Of a stretch of DNA of 38,567 bases, positions 16,158 to 25,353 are shown one piece after another. Both the position numbers and the translations under genes were made by a program. Under the pieces are notes generated by a model that had not been told where the DNA came from, did not search any database, and saw only the letters and a program-made list of their open reading frames with translations. Each line of letters opens with the position of its first letter. Position 1 is the first letter of the stretch. Source of the stretch: Parachlamydiaceae bacterium. Lineage in GTDB: Bacteria > Chlamydiota > Chlamydiia > Chlamydiales > Parachlamydiaceae. The stretch lies in NCBI GenBank assembly GCA_013821265.1, contig JACDHD010000018.1:1-38567 (forward strand), written 5' to 3'.

Positions 16158-18509
16158 TCAGTTGCGGGCTCTCTTTGCATTAAACAGCACCATAAGGCTA
16201 CTGGTTACCATGGCGAAAGCTGCAAAGATAGGAGAAAGTTTTCCTGCAGCCGCTAATCCAATGCCTACAATATTATAGAAGAAAGCCCAAAATAAATTTT
16301 GTTTGATGATCGCATGGCCTTTTAGAGCTAGGAGGCGCATTTTCTGTAACACTTGAAAGCGATCTGTTGTCAAGAGGATGTCTGAGGCTTGAATCGACAG
16401 ATCTGTTGCAGAGACAACAGAAATCCCTATGTGGGCGCGTCCCAACGCTGGCGCATCATTCATGCCATCGCCAAGCATGCACACAATATGTCCTTGTTGA
16501 CGTAGCGTATCGATAAAGGTTCGTTTTTTCGATGGAGTAAATTCCGCGTGCCATTCGGTAAAGCCACATGTTTGCGCAACAGCTTCAACTGTTGAAGAGG
16601 CATCTCCGGATAATAGGATGGTTTGGGCCGGACTAAGATCTCGAATGACGCTATCAATACCTGTTCGCAATTGATCTCCCAAAACCAATGTGATACAGCG
16701 CTGACCGATTGCAAAATAGACAGTTGTGTAAAAAGATGTATTACATGGTTGAGGAGTACACAAAAAGCCTTTTTCTTGCAAAAAGCTAGCAGAACCCAAA
16801 TAGACATGTTCTTGTTTAAATTTGCCTTGGATGCCCTTGCCGACAATTTCTTCGAGCTCTTCAAGCTTATTAGAGTGTGTCGTAATGGTTTGAGTGATGG
16901 CTCGGGAAATTAAATGATTGGAATGCTCTGCGAGCCCCTTTAGAACAGCGATCTCTTCAGCATTCAAGTCATTAAGTCCTGACAACACGGTAAAAGCACC
17001 TACAGTGACAGTTCCTGTTTTATCGAAAACGAAAACTGTTTCTTTACCTAGGAGCGCCAAGCATCCTCGATTGCGCACAATCGCTCCTAAAGAGGCCAAT
17101 CCATTCAAGACATATGCCTCAGCAAGAGGTGCGGCAATTCCTATGGCACAGGGACAAGAAATTAACAGCACAGAAATTGCACGAATAAAGGCTGTTTCTA
17201 ACAAAGTATAGCCGGGATCCATAATCGTTAATGCATAGGTTCCTAGAGCTGTCATGCTTGCTGCGATGAGTACAAGCGGTACAAACCAGCGCACGATGGT
17301 GTCTGCAGCGCGAACATAGGAAGATTTATGACTTAATTCCTGTTGGACCATTTCAACGATCTTATGCAAGGCAGATCCATCGGATTGACTTGTGACGCGA
17401 AATACAAGAGAGCCATTTTGTACGATTGAGCCGCCCAACATTATGGTTCCGAGGCGTTTTTCAACAGGAATTGCTTCACCCGTCATTAGGGATTCATCGC
17501 ACGATCCTGAGCCTTCAATTAATTCTCCATCTAACACAACTTTTTCACCCGCATGTACGACAACGGTATCGCCAATTTGTAACTCCTTAGCGTTTACGAA
17601 TGCTTGTGATCCATCAGCAAAACGTTTTCTGCCTCTTCGAGGCAATGCTCTTGCAAGTCGATTAAGGGCATCTTTTGCTGAAAATTTAGCTTTTGATTCC
17701 ACAATTTTCCCCAACAAAACGAAGGTAATGATCACAGTCATGGAATCGAAGTAGACGCGTGTGCCACCCATCATTAGTTCATATAGGGACAGAACAAATG
17801 ATGCCATAACGCCAATGACAACAAGGGTTTCCATGCCATATAGACCGACGCGTAAGCTAGTTAGAAAACGGCGGATAATGGGCCAGGCGCTGTATGTGAC
17901 AACAGGGATGGAAGCTACCAAGGACAACCAAGCAAATAGGCTGCCATAATGTTCGGGATCATCGTGAAAGTATGTGGCATACAGGGGATAGGCGAACATC
18001 ATGACATTTAAGGAGCAAAATGCGGCTACAGCAAAACGCAACTTTAAATCAAAACTAACGGGTCGGTTGTCGGCGTCTAACGGAAGAGGGCGATACCCTA
18101 AGGAGTGAATGAGTTCAAAAATTTTGTTTTTGCTTATTACCTGAGGAGCAAATTCGATGGCTGCTAAATCTGTGGCATAGTCTACGATGCATCTGTGGAC
18201 TCCGTTTTCTTGCATTAGGACGAGACGTACAATTTCTGCACAAGAGGGACACCACATGTCGCCTATTTCTAACTGAATTCTTTCGATCGCGTGAGCTTCT
18301 TGATGCTGTTTAGTTTGGAGCAGGGGATTTGAGATAAGCCCGGAGCTTAATGCTCTTTTGAAGATAGGATGTTCGCGAAAATTTTCTAGTTCATTTTTTG
18401 TGGATAGGATGTTGAAAACTGTGTGGCAGCCGATGCAGCAAAAGGTGAGGTCTCCTTCAGAGACTAATCCGACAGATGATTCGTTGTCGCATAGTGCACA
18501 TGTTCGCAT
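16158..18509 (-). CDS. Copper-type P1B ATPase, FixI/CcoI-like
   Basis: This 783-residue P-type ATPase moves Cu ions across the inner membrane using ATP. The N-terminus has a Cys cluster (Cys4, Cys7, Cys24, Cys25, Cys28) typical of the FixI/CcoI/CtpA extension, followed by an HMA-like domain with CPSC at 87-90. Later come TGE (343-345), the membrane CPC motif 452-454 (SCPCAIG), the phosphorylation site DKTGT at 496-500, and GDGMND at 680-685. The nucleotide-domain HP motif reads HL here (HSNHLIS, 530-536), an unusual change. FixI/CcoI relatives supply Cu for cbb3 oxidase assembly, but no oxidase genes are in the window, so that role is inferred. The start is 18 bases from element B2, leaving little room for a promoter outside the element. 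Confidence 0.92.
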   Translation of the reverse strand: MRTCALCDNESSVGLVSEGDLTFCCIGCHTVFNILSTKNELENFREHPIFKRALSSGLISNPLLQTKQHQEAHAIERIQLEIGDMWCPSCAEIVRLVLMQENGVHRCIVDYATDLAAIEFAPQVISKNKIFELIHSLGYRPLPLDADNRPVSFDLKLRFAVAAFCSLNVMMFAYPLYATYFHDDPEHYGSLFAWLSLVASIPVVTYSAWPIIRRFLTSLRVGLYGMETLVVIGVMASFVLSLYELMMGGTRVYFDSMTVIITFVLLGKIVESKAKFSAKDALNRLARALPRRGRKRFADGSQAFVNAKELQIGDTVVVHAGEKVVLDGELIEGSGSCDESLMTGEAIPVEKRLGTIMLGGSIVQNGSLVFRVTSQSDGSALHKIVEMVQQELSHKSSYVRAADTIVRWFVPLVLIAASMTALGTYALTIMDPGYTLLETAFIRAISVLLISCPCAIGIAAPLAEAYVLNGLASLGAIVRNRGCLALLGKETVFVFDKTGTVTVGAFTVLSGLNDLNAEEIAVLKGLAEHSNHLISRAITQTITTHSNKLEELEEIVGKGIQGKFKQEHVYLGSASFLQEKGFLCTPQPCNTSFYTTVYFAIGQRCITLVLGDQLRTGIDSVIRDLSPAQTILLSGDASSTVEAVAQTCGFTEWHAEFTPSKKRTFIDTLRQQGHIVCMLGDGMNDAPALGRAHIGISVVSATDLSIQASDILLTTDRFQVLQKMRLLALKGHAIIKQNLFWAFFYNIVGIGLAAAGKLSPIFAAFAMVTSSLMVLFNAKRARN

Positions 18510-18526
18510 TTCGATTCCAACTTTTT

Positions 18527-18658
18527 TTCCGTGCCCGTGCCCGTGAGCGTGAGCGTGCCTGATTCCTAACTATTTAAAATGAGGGAATGGAAAATTAAAA
18601 GCATTAGATTGTTGCAAGTCGGGCACGGGCACGCTCACGGGCACGGGCACGGAAAGGA
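18527..18658. repeat. Inverted-repeat element B, copy B2
   Basis: The left arm at 18527-18565 begins TTCCGTGCCCGTGCCCGTG. The right arm at 18620-18658 is the inverse. The ~55-base centre has ATTCCTAA and AAAATGAGGGA as in B1. The element occupies most of the space between the divergent P-ATPase and DUF3604 genes. Confidence 0.8.
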
Positions 18659-18695
18659 CGGCAAATCCGGTCGGCATACTGAATTAGCTTTTTAT

Positions 18696-18720
18696 TGCCA
18701 AAGAAAGATTTCTTTCGGCA
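18696..18720. promoter_or_regulatory. Inverted repeat upstream of the DUF3604 gene
   Basis: TGCCAAAGAAA and TTTCTTTCGGCA form near-perfect arms around GA, 36 bases before the DUF3604 start. It could be an operator or a 5' hairpin; no regulator is known. Confidence 0.35.
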
Positions 18721-18756
18721 GAATGGGGAGACTTTAAAAAAAAGGGAGTTCTCCGC

Positions 18757-20775
18757 ATGCGTCGATCGATTTGTTACTGTGAACCTAACCAAGCTTTGGC
18801 CGGTGAAATTGGAAATTGGAATTACGTCTATACATCAGCTACTACTCTGCCGAAAGGAACACGCTTTAAATTTGACATAGCCAGCACAGGTAGAGATGTC
18901 GATTGGGAAATACCGACAGCTAATTTAAAGAAAACTGATAATGTGATTTACGGCGTATTGGAGAATGGCAAGTCAGTGCAGGCCACTGAAGTTGTAAACC
19001 CCAATAGTTTTGCACCAGATTTTGAATTTGTGTTGCCGCAGGAGTTAGAGGCTGGCAGTAGTTTTACGATTGTGATGGGATCGCCTCCAGGAAAAGGTAA
19101 GAAGGCTGTTTCTGAAACAGGAACACGTGCACAATGCAATGCGCAACGCAGAAGACCCTTTTACCTTTATATCGATACAACAGGTAAGCGCAATTTTGAT
19201 GAAGCTGAGATGTTTTCGATTGATATTAAAGGAAATAAGCTAAATTCCATCCGTTTGTTGACACCCTCTTTCGTCGTTCGCAACAAGCGATTTGATATTA
19301 TTGTGCGCTTTGAAGATGAGTATGGGAATTTGACCAGCAGTGCTCCAGAAGACACCATGGTGGAGTTATCTCATGAGCATTTGCGTGAAAATTTGAAATG
19401 GAAGTTGTTTGTTCCTGAGACAGGATTCATCGCGTTACCGAATCTGTACTTTAATGAATTGGGTGTTTACACCATTCAGTTGCGCAATGTAAAGACGAAG
19501 GAAACTTTCAGATCTTCTCCTATAAAATGCTTTTCGGAGAATAATCGTCACCTATTCTGGGGATTATTACATGGTGAATCTGAGCGTATCGATTCTACAG
19601 AAAACGTGGAAAGTTGCTTACGACATTTCCGCGATGATAGAGCGCTGAATTTTTATTCTTCATCTCCATTTGAAAGCCAGGAAGAGACTCCAAACGAAGT
19701 GTGGAAGCACATTTCGCAAAATATGGCGGAGTTTGATGAGGCGGATCGCTTTTCCACTTTTTTGGGTTTCCAATGGGAAGGTGAGGCTGGAGAAGAGGGC
19801 GTACGCTTGATGCTCTTCAACAAAGATAACAAGCCAATTTTGAGAAAGAAAGATCCGAAGTATAACGCCTTGAAAAAGATCTACAAGAGCTTTTCTCCGA
19901 AGGAACTCCTCTCTATTCCTTGCTTTACAATGGGTAAGGGATTTGAATATGATTTTAAAGACTACAATCCGCAATTTGAACGTGTTGTAGAGATCTATAA
20001 TGCTTGGGGATCTTCGGAATACACGAAGAAAGAGGGCAATACGCGTCCGATTACTTCAGGTAAAAAAGGCGTTCAAGAGAGTGCTGAGGGATCTGTTCAA
20101 AAGGCATTACAACGTAATTGCCGTTTTGGCTTTGTTTCAGGTGGATTAGATGACCGCGGCATTTATAACGACTTCTTTGAAGGCGATCAAGAGCAGTATT
20201 CACCTGGATTGACGGCGATTATAGCTCCTGAACATTCACGTACGGTATTGCTTGAGGCATTGTATAACCGATCCTGCTACGCAACCACCGGTGAGCGAAT
20301 TATTTTAGGTCTTTATCTAGCTGGATTTCCTATGGGTAGCGAAGTTAGCACAGCGAATAAGCCAGGCTTAGTCGTTAACCGACATCTTTCTGGATATGTT
20401 GCCGGAACGACAGATCTTGAGTCTGTGGAGATCATTCGCAATGGTAAGGTAATAAAGTCGTTTGATAAGATCGACGGGTATTCGTTAGATTTCACTTTTG
20501 ACGATTTAACATCTCTAGATAAAGTTGCTCTGCAAGATAAAGAGAACAAAAAAGCGCCTCCTTTTGTGTATTACTACCTTAAAGTCACTCAAGAGGATGG
20601 TCACATTGCTTGGAGTTCTCCTATTTGGGTAGACCTTCTGCCACCATCTAAGGATTATGCTCCGAAGCGTCCTTTGAAGGCTGCGAAGGCAGCTCCTGTG
20701 ATGCAGTTGCCTCCAGAAGAAGAGGGCGATGTGGTAGATGACTTTGATGATGAGGACGAAGACGACCTCGAATAA
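18757..20775 (+). CDS. DUF3604-family protein with degenerate PHP-like ligands
   Basis: The 672-residue protein matches the DUF3604 layout. An N-terminal beta-rich half (about 1-255) includes an Ig-like segment (FVVRNKRFDIIVRFEDEYGN). The PHP-like core follows: FWGLLHGES at 267-275, FLGFQWEGE at 335-343, VVEIYNAWGSSE at 410-421, and CYATTGERI at 507-515. In family members I recall, the metal-binding positions read G-DLH, GHQ/H, IPHxGG and NSDGH. Here they are GLLH, YSSSP, IPCFTMG and SGGLDD, so most His/Asp ligands are gone. It looks like a pseudoenzyme. The C-terminus is very acidic (DDFDDEDEDDLE). No signal peptide is seen. AAGGGAG about eight bases before ATG supports the start. The cellular role is unknown. 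Confidence 0.8.
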   Translation: MRRSICYCEPNQALAGEIGNWNYVYTSATTLPKGTRFKFDIASTGRDVDWEIPTANLKKTDNVIYGVLENGKSVQATEVVNPNSFAPDFEFVLPQELEAGSSFTIVMGSPPGKGKKAVSETGTRAQCNAQRRRPFYLYIDTTGKRNFDEAEMFSIDIKGNKLNSIRLLTPSFVVRNKRFDIIVRFEDEYGNLTSSAPEDTMVELSHEHLRENLKWKLFVPETGFIALPNLYFNELGVYTIQLRNVKTKETFRSSPIKCFSENNRHLFWGLLHGESERIDSTENVESCLRHFRDDRALNFYSSSPFESQEETPNEVWKHISQNMAEFDEADRFSTFLGFQWEGEAGEEGVRLMLFNKDNKPILRKKDPKYNALKKIYKSFSPKELLSIPCFTMGKGFEYDFKDYNPQFERVVEIYNAWGSSEYTKKEGNTRPITSGKKGVQESAEGSVQKALQRNCRFGFVSGGLDDRGIYNDFFEGDQEQYSPGLTAIIAPEHSRTVLLEALYNRSCYATTGERIILGLYLAGFPMGSEVSTANKPGLVVNRHLSGYVAGTTDLESVEIIRNGKVIKSFDKIDGYSLDFTFDDLTSLDKVALQDKENKKAPPFVYYYLKVTQEDGHIAWSSPIWVDLLPPSKDYAPKRPLKAAKAAPVMQLPPEEEGDVVDDFDDEDEDDLE

Positions 20776-20796
20776 AATATCGAGGTCTTCTTTTTG
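20764..20796 (+). terminator. Rho-independent terminator overlapping the DUF3604 stop codon
   Basis: GACCTCGA (20764-20771) pairs with TCGAGGTC (20780-20787) around an AT-rich loop that contains the TAA stop, followed by TTCTTTTTG and more T. The hairpin therefore begins inside the last codons. Confidence 0.75.
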
Positions 20797-20833
20797 TTTT
20801 TACCAAAGAGACGAGAACAAGCAATGTATTCGC

Positions 20834-21363
20834 TTTGTTTTTACCGCAAAGACGAGCAATAAGCGGACGGTTCGTTTTGTTTTTTACCACAGAGACACAG
20901 AGGCACAGAGAAGCACAGAGAGCGAGAGGGGTTGACAAAGCTTAGATGTTTCTATGTAATGCTTTTCTAACTTTTTTTCATCTTATCCGTTACATCGATA
21001 CCAGATTCGAGTTTATTCGTTAACTTAACCCATTCACACATATGCGAACGTTATCATATGCTTTCTCACTCTCTTGATCATAAACATATAAAATTGGATA
21101 TTAGAAGATGGTTTATAAGCAACGCTGATACTTTTGCGAAGCAAAGTAAATGCGAAATTGTCGCCAGACAATTTTGCCTTGGCTGGTTTTTAAAAAGCCT
21201 CAGCTTTTTAAAAAGATATCAAAAAGTCTCGCACAATTAACCTAAAAGCCACAAAATCGCCCTTTCGCTCTCTGTGCTCCTCTGTGCCTCTGTGTCTCTG
21301 TGGTAAAAAACGAAGCGAATACTCCTGCTTATTGCTCGTCTCTGTGGTAAAAAAACAAAGCGA
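20834..21363. repeat. Inverted-repeat element A, copy A3 (extended, nested form)
   Basis: The ~98-base arms run from about 20834 to 20931 and, inverted, from about 21262 to 21363. They include the ACCACAGAGACACAGAGGCA unit and an outer AAAGACGAGCAATAAGC / GCTTATTGCTCGTCT pair. Inside, 21133-21200 repeats the hairpin core of A1, and 20929-21131 is ~200 bases unique to this copy. A 60-codon frame from 21058 lacks a ribosome binding site and family resemblance, so I do not call it. Between the DUF3604 gene and the exporter operon I see nothing else. Confidence 0.75.
20932..20960 (+). promoter_or_regulatory. Consensus-like sigma70-type promoter inside element A3
   Basis: TTGACA at 20932-20937 and TGTAAT at 20955-20960 are separated by exactly 17 bases. 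The sequence downstream encodes no convincing protein but leads into the hairpin core of the element, so it could drive a short RNA. Chance occurrence remains possible. Confidence 0.35.
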
Positions 21364-21383
21364 AAACGTCTGCTTCCCTATGG

Positions 21384-22493
21384 TTATTCTAGACGACGGC
21401 GGAAGAGCCAGCCGGCGGCAACCAACGTAAAACAAGCAATAAGGGCCATCGGCCAAATATTGCTGAAAACAATGCTGAAAGGCATCCCCTTCAACATAAT
21501 TCCCTTTGCAATCACCAAAAAATAACGTAGCGGAATCGTATACGTTAGCGGCTGTAGCCAGTAAGGCATATTTTCGATTGGCGTTGCGAATCCAGAAAGA
21601 AGAACGGAGGGGCTCATGAAGACGAAAGTCCCCAAAATCGCTTGCTGCTGCGTCGAGCATAAAGAAGAGATAAATAGTCCAACCCCTACAATAGCGCTAG
21701 AGAAGACAAAAATACTTAGATACAAGAGTAGTATTGAACCGTGAAAGGGGATTTGAAACACTAAGATTGCCGCTAGGATAATGATTGAAGCTTCTGCCAT
21801 GCTGATCAAGATAGCTGGGATCGCTTTTCCAAAGATGATTTCAGTGGGCGAGAGGGGAGAGACAAGCAATTGATCAAATGTGCCAAGTTCACGTTCACGT
21901 GCTACTGAGAGGGCTGTAACGATCAGGGCAACCAGCATTGTTAATATGCCACTTAGGTTTGGAACATTGAACCAGTAGTAGATCAAGTTAGGGTTATACC
22001 AATTGCGTGGGAAAAGTTGCGTATTTTGTTGATAGGCAGAAGTCTTGTTTGTGATGTCATGATTGAACTGTTGGACAATATTAGCCGTGTAGCCAGCGAC
22101 AATTTGGGCAGTATTGGACTTGCGTCCATCAAGGATTAGTTGGACATCTGCGGGTTTATGAGCATCCAGATTGCGTGAGAACTGTTCATCAATGGATACA
22201 ACCATGACACCCCGCTGGTTATCAATAAACGGTGTAATTTCTTTGACAGAATCCAAATAGACAATGTGATTAAAGGTTGGGGATCCATGAAAGCGTTGGA
22301 CGAGTTCGAATCCTTTTTCTCCGTTGTCGCGATTGACAATTCCGATCGGTACATTTTTAACGTCTAGAGTGGCTGCAAGGGAAAAAATAAACAATTGAAT
22401 TAAAGGCGGTACGATCAGGACCATGCGGCTTTTTTTGTCGCGCCAGACCGCTAAAAACTCCTTGTACATTAGTGTAAGAACGCGCTGTAGCAT
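21384..22493 (-). CDS. ABC-2 type permease, YbhR-like
   Basis: This 369-residue ABC-2 membrane subunit has an N-terminal helix (about 23-43), a large extracytoplasmic domain (about 45-170), then five hydrophobic segments in the C-terminal half. The conserved RERELGTFDQLLVSPLSPTEIIFGKAIPA segment lies before the helix bundle. Length and order match E. coli YbhR (368 residues). It probably pairs with the permease gene just upstream, and both are energised by the twin-ABC protein. It starts three bases after ybhS-like stops. It is the last gene of the operon and ends next to element A3. Confidence 0.88.
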   Translation of the reverse strand: MLQRVLTLMYKEFLAVWRDKKSRMVLIVPPLIQLFIFSLAATLDVKNVPIGIVNRDNGEKGFELVQRFHGSPTFNHIVYLDSVKEITPFIDNQRGVMVVSIDEQFSRNLDAHKPADVQLILDGRKSNTAQIVAGYTANIVQQFNHDITNKTSAYQQNTQLFPRNWYNPNLIYYWFNVPNLSGILTMLVALIVTALSVARERELGTFDQLLVSPLSPTEIIFGKAIPAILISMAEASIIILAAILVFQIPFHGSILLLYLSIFVFSSAIVGVGLFISSLCSTQQQAILGTFVFMSPSVLLSGFATPIENMPYWLQPLTYTIPLRYFLVIAKGIMLKGMPFSIVFSNIWPMALIACFTLVAAGWLFRRRLE

Positions 22494-22496
22494 GAA

Positions 22497-23630
22497 TTAA
22501 TCCAACCTTTTTGCAGTCTTGCGCGCAGTGATTGCAAATAGAACAATGCCAAAAACTAGCATGTACAGCAGATTAAATAAAATTAGGGGCCAGATATTGC
22601 CTACAAGGAAAATGGTTTGAAGACAGGAGACAAAGTAGCGTGCAGGAATGAGGTAGGTAAGCATTCTAATCGGTAAGGGCATGCTGGAGATTTCGAAGAG
22701 GAATCCAGACAAAATAAAACCCGGCAAGAATGCCGCTACTATGGCCGCCTGAGCTGCGACGAATTGATTGCGTGTTAGAGTGGAGATTAGGAGTCCAACG
22801 CTAAGTGCCGAAATTAAGAAGACGCCTGTGACGATTGCCAGGACGATAATGGATCCGCGCAGGGGAATGTGGTAAACTAGGATCGCAAAAAGTGTTGTGA
22901 GAAACATGGAGCCCATCCCTAAAAGAAAGTAGGGAACTAGTTTTCCAACAAGAAGTTCAAAAATGGTCACTGGTGTTGCCATAAGGGCTTCCATTGTGCC
23001 GCGCTCCCATTCGCGAGCGACAACCAGAGCGGTCAGTAGTGTGCCAATTAGGGTCATGGTGATCGCCATGGAGCCCGGAATGAGAAAAAAACGGCTTTCT
23101 AGTTGTTCATTGTACCAAAATCGTGTTTGAAGGTTGATGAGAGACAATCCTTTGAGGTCTGAGCTGATTGCTTCTTGCTGCAGCCAGTTTGCCCAAGCAG
23201 CTTGCACATAGTTCTGCACAAAATTTGCTGTATTGGGTTCGCTACCATCGGCAATGACTTGAATCGGAGCAATCATATCTTGTCGTTTGCGAAATTCTGA
23301 AAAGTAGGCGGGAATGACGACAATGCCTCTGATGGTGCCTTTAACGATATCTTCTTGAAAGGCGTTGCGATGGCGTGCGATTGTGACGTCGAAGAAACGG
23401 GAATCTGTGAGTGCTTTGGCAAAGCTTTGAGCATCTGGAGAGGAGTCTTCGAGGACCAAGCCGATGCGCAGGTGGTTCATGTCTAAGGAGACTCCAAAGC
23501 CGTATAAAAAAAGTAAAATAAGAGGCAAAACAACACAGATGAGGATGCTGCTAGGATCGCGAACAGCTTGATAAAATTCTTTAATAATGAGTGCTTTGAG
23601 ACGTCGTGCCCGTCCATTCGAATCAGGCAT
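22497..23630 (-). CDS. ABC-2 type permease, YbhS-like
   Basis: This is a 377-residue membrane subunit paralogous to its downstream neighbour. It has a first helix at about 27-47 (SSILICVVLPLILLFLYGFG), a periplasmic domain, the motif REWERGTMEALMATPVTIFELLVGKLVPY, and C-terminal helices ending in ITARKTAKRLD. The length equals that of E. coli YbhS. Its start overlaps the ATPase gene by eight bases, which fits tight co-translation. Known E. coli YbhFSR exports cations and some antibiotics; the substrate here is not determinable. Confidence 0.88.
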   Translation of the reverse strand: MPDSNGRARRLKALIIKEFYQAVRDPSSILICVVLPLILLFLYGFGVSLDMNHLRIGLVLEDSSPDAQSFAKALTDSRFFDVTIARHRNAFQEDIVKGTIRGIVVIPAYFSEFRKRQDMIAPIQVIADGSEPNTANFVQNYVQAAWANWLQQEAISSDLKGLSLINLQTRFWYNEQLESRFFLIPGSMAITMTLIGTLLTALVVAREWERGTMEALMATPVTIFELLVGKLVPYFLLGMGSMFLTTLFAILVYHIPLRGSIIVLAIVTGVFLISALSVGLLISTLTRNQFVAAQAAIVAAFLPGFILSGFLFEISSMPLPIRMLTYLIPARYFVSCLQTIFLVGNIWPLILFNLLYMLVFGIVLFAITARKTAKRLD

Positions 23631-25353
23631 GGTGATTCCTTAGGTCGTGCTGTTCTACGAGGTGTATAAAAGCGTCTTCGAGGGTGGGTTGAGGATTAGA
23701 AGAGGTGACAGCTTGTGCTTTTAATTCATCGGGAGTCCCCATTACGATGATTTGACTGCGATAGACCAATGCGATGCGATCGCACGATTCCGCTTCATCC
23801 ATAAAATGGGTTGTCACCATTACAGTAACACCCTTTTCGACCAGTCCATTGATATGATTCCAAAATTCACGCCGTGTGATCGGGTCGACACCGGAGGTAG
23901 GTTCATCTAAAAACAGAACTTCTGGGCGGTGCATGACAGCGCAGGAGAGGGCGAGACGCTGTTTGAAGCCTAGAGGTAGGTTGTCGGCGGATTCATCTAA
24001 ATAGTTGTGAAAATTGAAAATTTCGATCATTTGATCGACTGCATCTGTTTGCTGCTGACCCGATAGATTGTAGATTCCAGAAAAGAAATTCAGGTTTTGG
24101 CGTACGCTGAGGTTGCCATATAAAGAGAATTTTTGCGCCATGTAGCCGATGTGGGCTCGCGCCTTTCCAGGTGCCTTCTGTAGATCTATTCCCGTAATGA
24201 ACGCTTGTCCAACTGTCGGTTTAAGTAGTCCACAAAGCATTTTGAAGGTTGTCGATTTTCCTGCTCCGTTTGGTCCTAGCAAGCCAAAAATCTCTCCACG
24301 TTTAACTTGAAAGGTGATGTGGTCTGCCGCTGTAAACGTGCCGAAGCGTTTGGTGAGATCGCGTGCTTCGATGATAATGTTGTGCGGCGCTTCAATAGGA
24401 GGCGTTTTTTGTGCGAGGAGGGAGATGCCGCCTGGTCCACCACCCAAAGCATCAATGAAGGCGTCTTCAAAACGAGGGCGTGTTGGAGTAAAGGTGACCT
24501 TAGCGTCCTTAGCATCCTGAATGAATGGGGGTTGGCTTGCATCGCGGATGACAATGCGTACATCACTTCCTTGGATTACTCCGTCAATAACATTTTTCTG
24601 ATTTAAGGCGTGTGTGAGGGCATTCCTGCGGCTTCCGGTTATGTTAGAAATTTTAAAAACGCGATCGTGAACGCGTTCTGTGAGCTTGGCAGGGGTGCCT
24701 GCGTAGAGTAACTCGCCTTCATTTAGCAAGAGAACTTGATCACACCGTTCTGCTTCATCGAGGTAAGCAGTGCTCCAAACTACAGAAATGCCAGCAGAAA
24801 TCAGCTCTTGCACCATTTTCCACAGTTCGCGTCGGGAAATGGGATCGACACCAACGCTAGGTTCGTCTAGTAACAGAAGAGTGGGCTTGCGGATGAGAGC
24901 ACAGGCGAGACCTAGTTTTTGTTTCATTCCCCCAGAGAGAGCTCCGGCTAAACGCGTCGTAAAGGGTGCTAAGCCTGTAAACGAGAGAAGACGTTGGAAG
25001 GTTTCTTTGCGTTCTTCCTTTATGACTCCACGTAGATCTGCGTAGAGATTGAGATTTTGCTGAACTGTGAGATCTTCATAGAGCCCAAATTTCTGCGGCA
25101 TGTAGCCCAAGTTGAGATGTATTGTGCCTGCATCTGAGACGCTATCTAAGCCATCGACTGTGATCGACCCTTGAGTGGGCTTTAGAAGTCCCGCCATGAG
25201 ACGAATGAGGGTGGTTTTGCCTGCACCATCGGGTCCGGCTAGGCCTACAATTTTGCCTTTTGGGATCGTTGCTGAAATGTTGTTAACCGCGAGGTGAGCG
25301 TGTCCTGGAAATGCTTTAGAGACGTTGTCTATCGAGACAAGTACACTGCTCAT
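23623..25353 (-). CDS. Twin-domain ABC ATPase, YbhF-like
   Basis: This 576-residue protein has two complete ABC domains in one chain. The first has Walker A GPDGAGKTT at about 40-48, signature LSGGMKQKLG and Walker B LLLDEPSVGVDP. The second has GPNGAGKST, the signature variant LPLGFKQRLALS and VLFLDEPTSGVDP. The second signature therefore lacks the usual SGG, which is common in these asymmetric ATPases. Each domain ends with an extension carrying 'FEDAFI' or 'LEDAFI', typical of ABC-2 exporter ATPases. E. coli YbhF is 578 residues. The start ATG overlaps the stop of the adaptor gene by four bases. Confidence 0.92.
   Translation of the reverse strand: MSSVLVSIDNVSKAFPGHAHLAVNNISATIPKGKIVGLAGPDGAGKTTLIRLMAGLLKPTQGSITVDGLDSVSDAGTIHLNLGYMPQKFGLYEDLTVQQNLNLYADLRGVIKEERKETFQRLLSFTGLAPFTTRLAGALSGGMKQKLGLACALIRKPTLLLLDEPSVGVDPISRRELWKMVQELISAGISVVWSTAYLDEAERCDQVLLLNEGELLYAGTPAKLTERVHDRVFKISNITGSRRNALTHALNQKNVIDGVIQGSDVRIVIRDASQPPFIQDAKDAKVTFTPTRPRFEDAFIDALGGGPGGISLLAQKTPPIEAPHNIIIEARDLTKRFGTFTAADHITFQVKRGEIFGLLGPNGAGKSTTFKMLCGLLKPTVGQAFITGIDLQKAPGKARAHIGYMAQKFSLYGNLSVRQNLNFFSGIYNLSGQQQTDAVDQMIEIFNFHNYLDESADNLPLGFKQRLALSCAVMHRPEVLFLDEPTSGVDPITRREFWNHINGLVEKGVTVMVTTHFMDEAESCDRIALVYRSQIIVMGTPDELKAQAVTSSNPQPTLEDAFIHLVEQHDLRNHHA

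Noticed and set aside
21058-21240. 60-codon plus-strand frame downstream of the TTGACA promoter
   Set aside because: No ribosome binding site, and its second half is the non-coding hairpin core also found in A1 in a context that does not preserve the frame.
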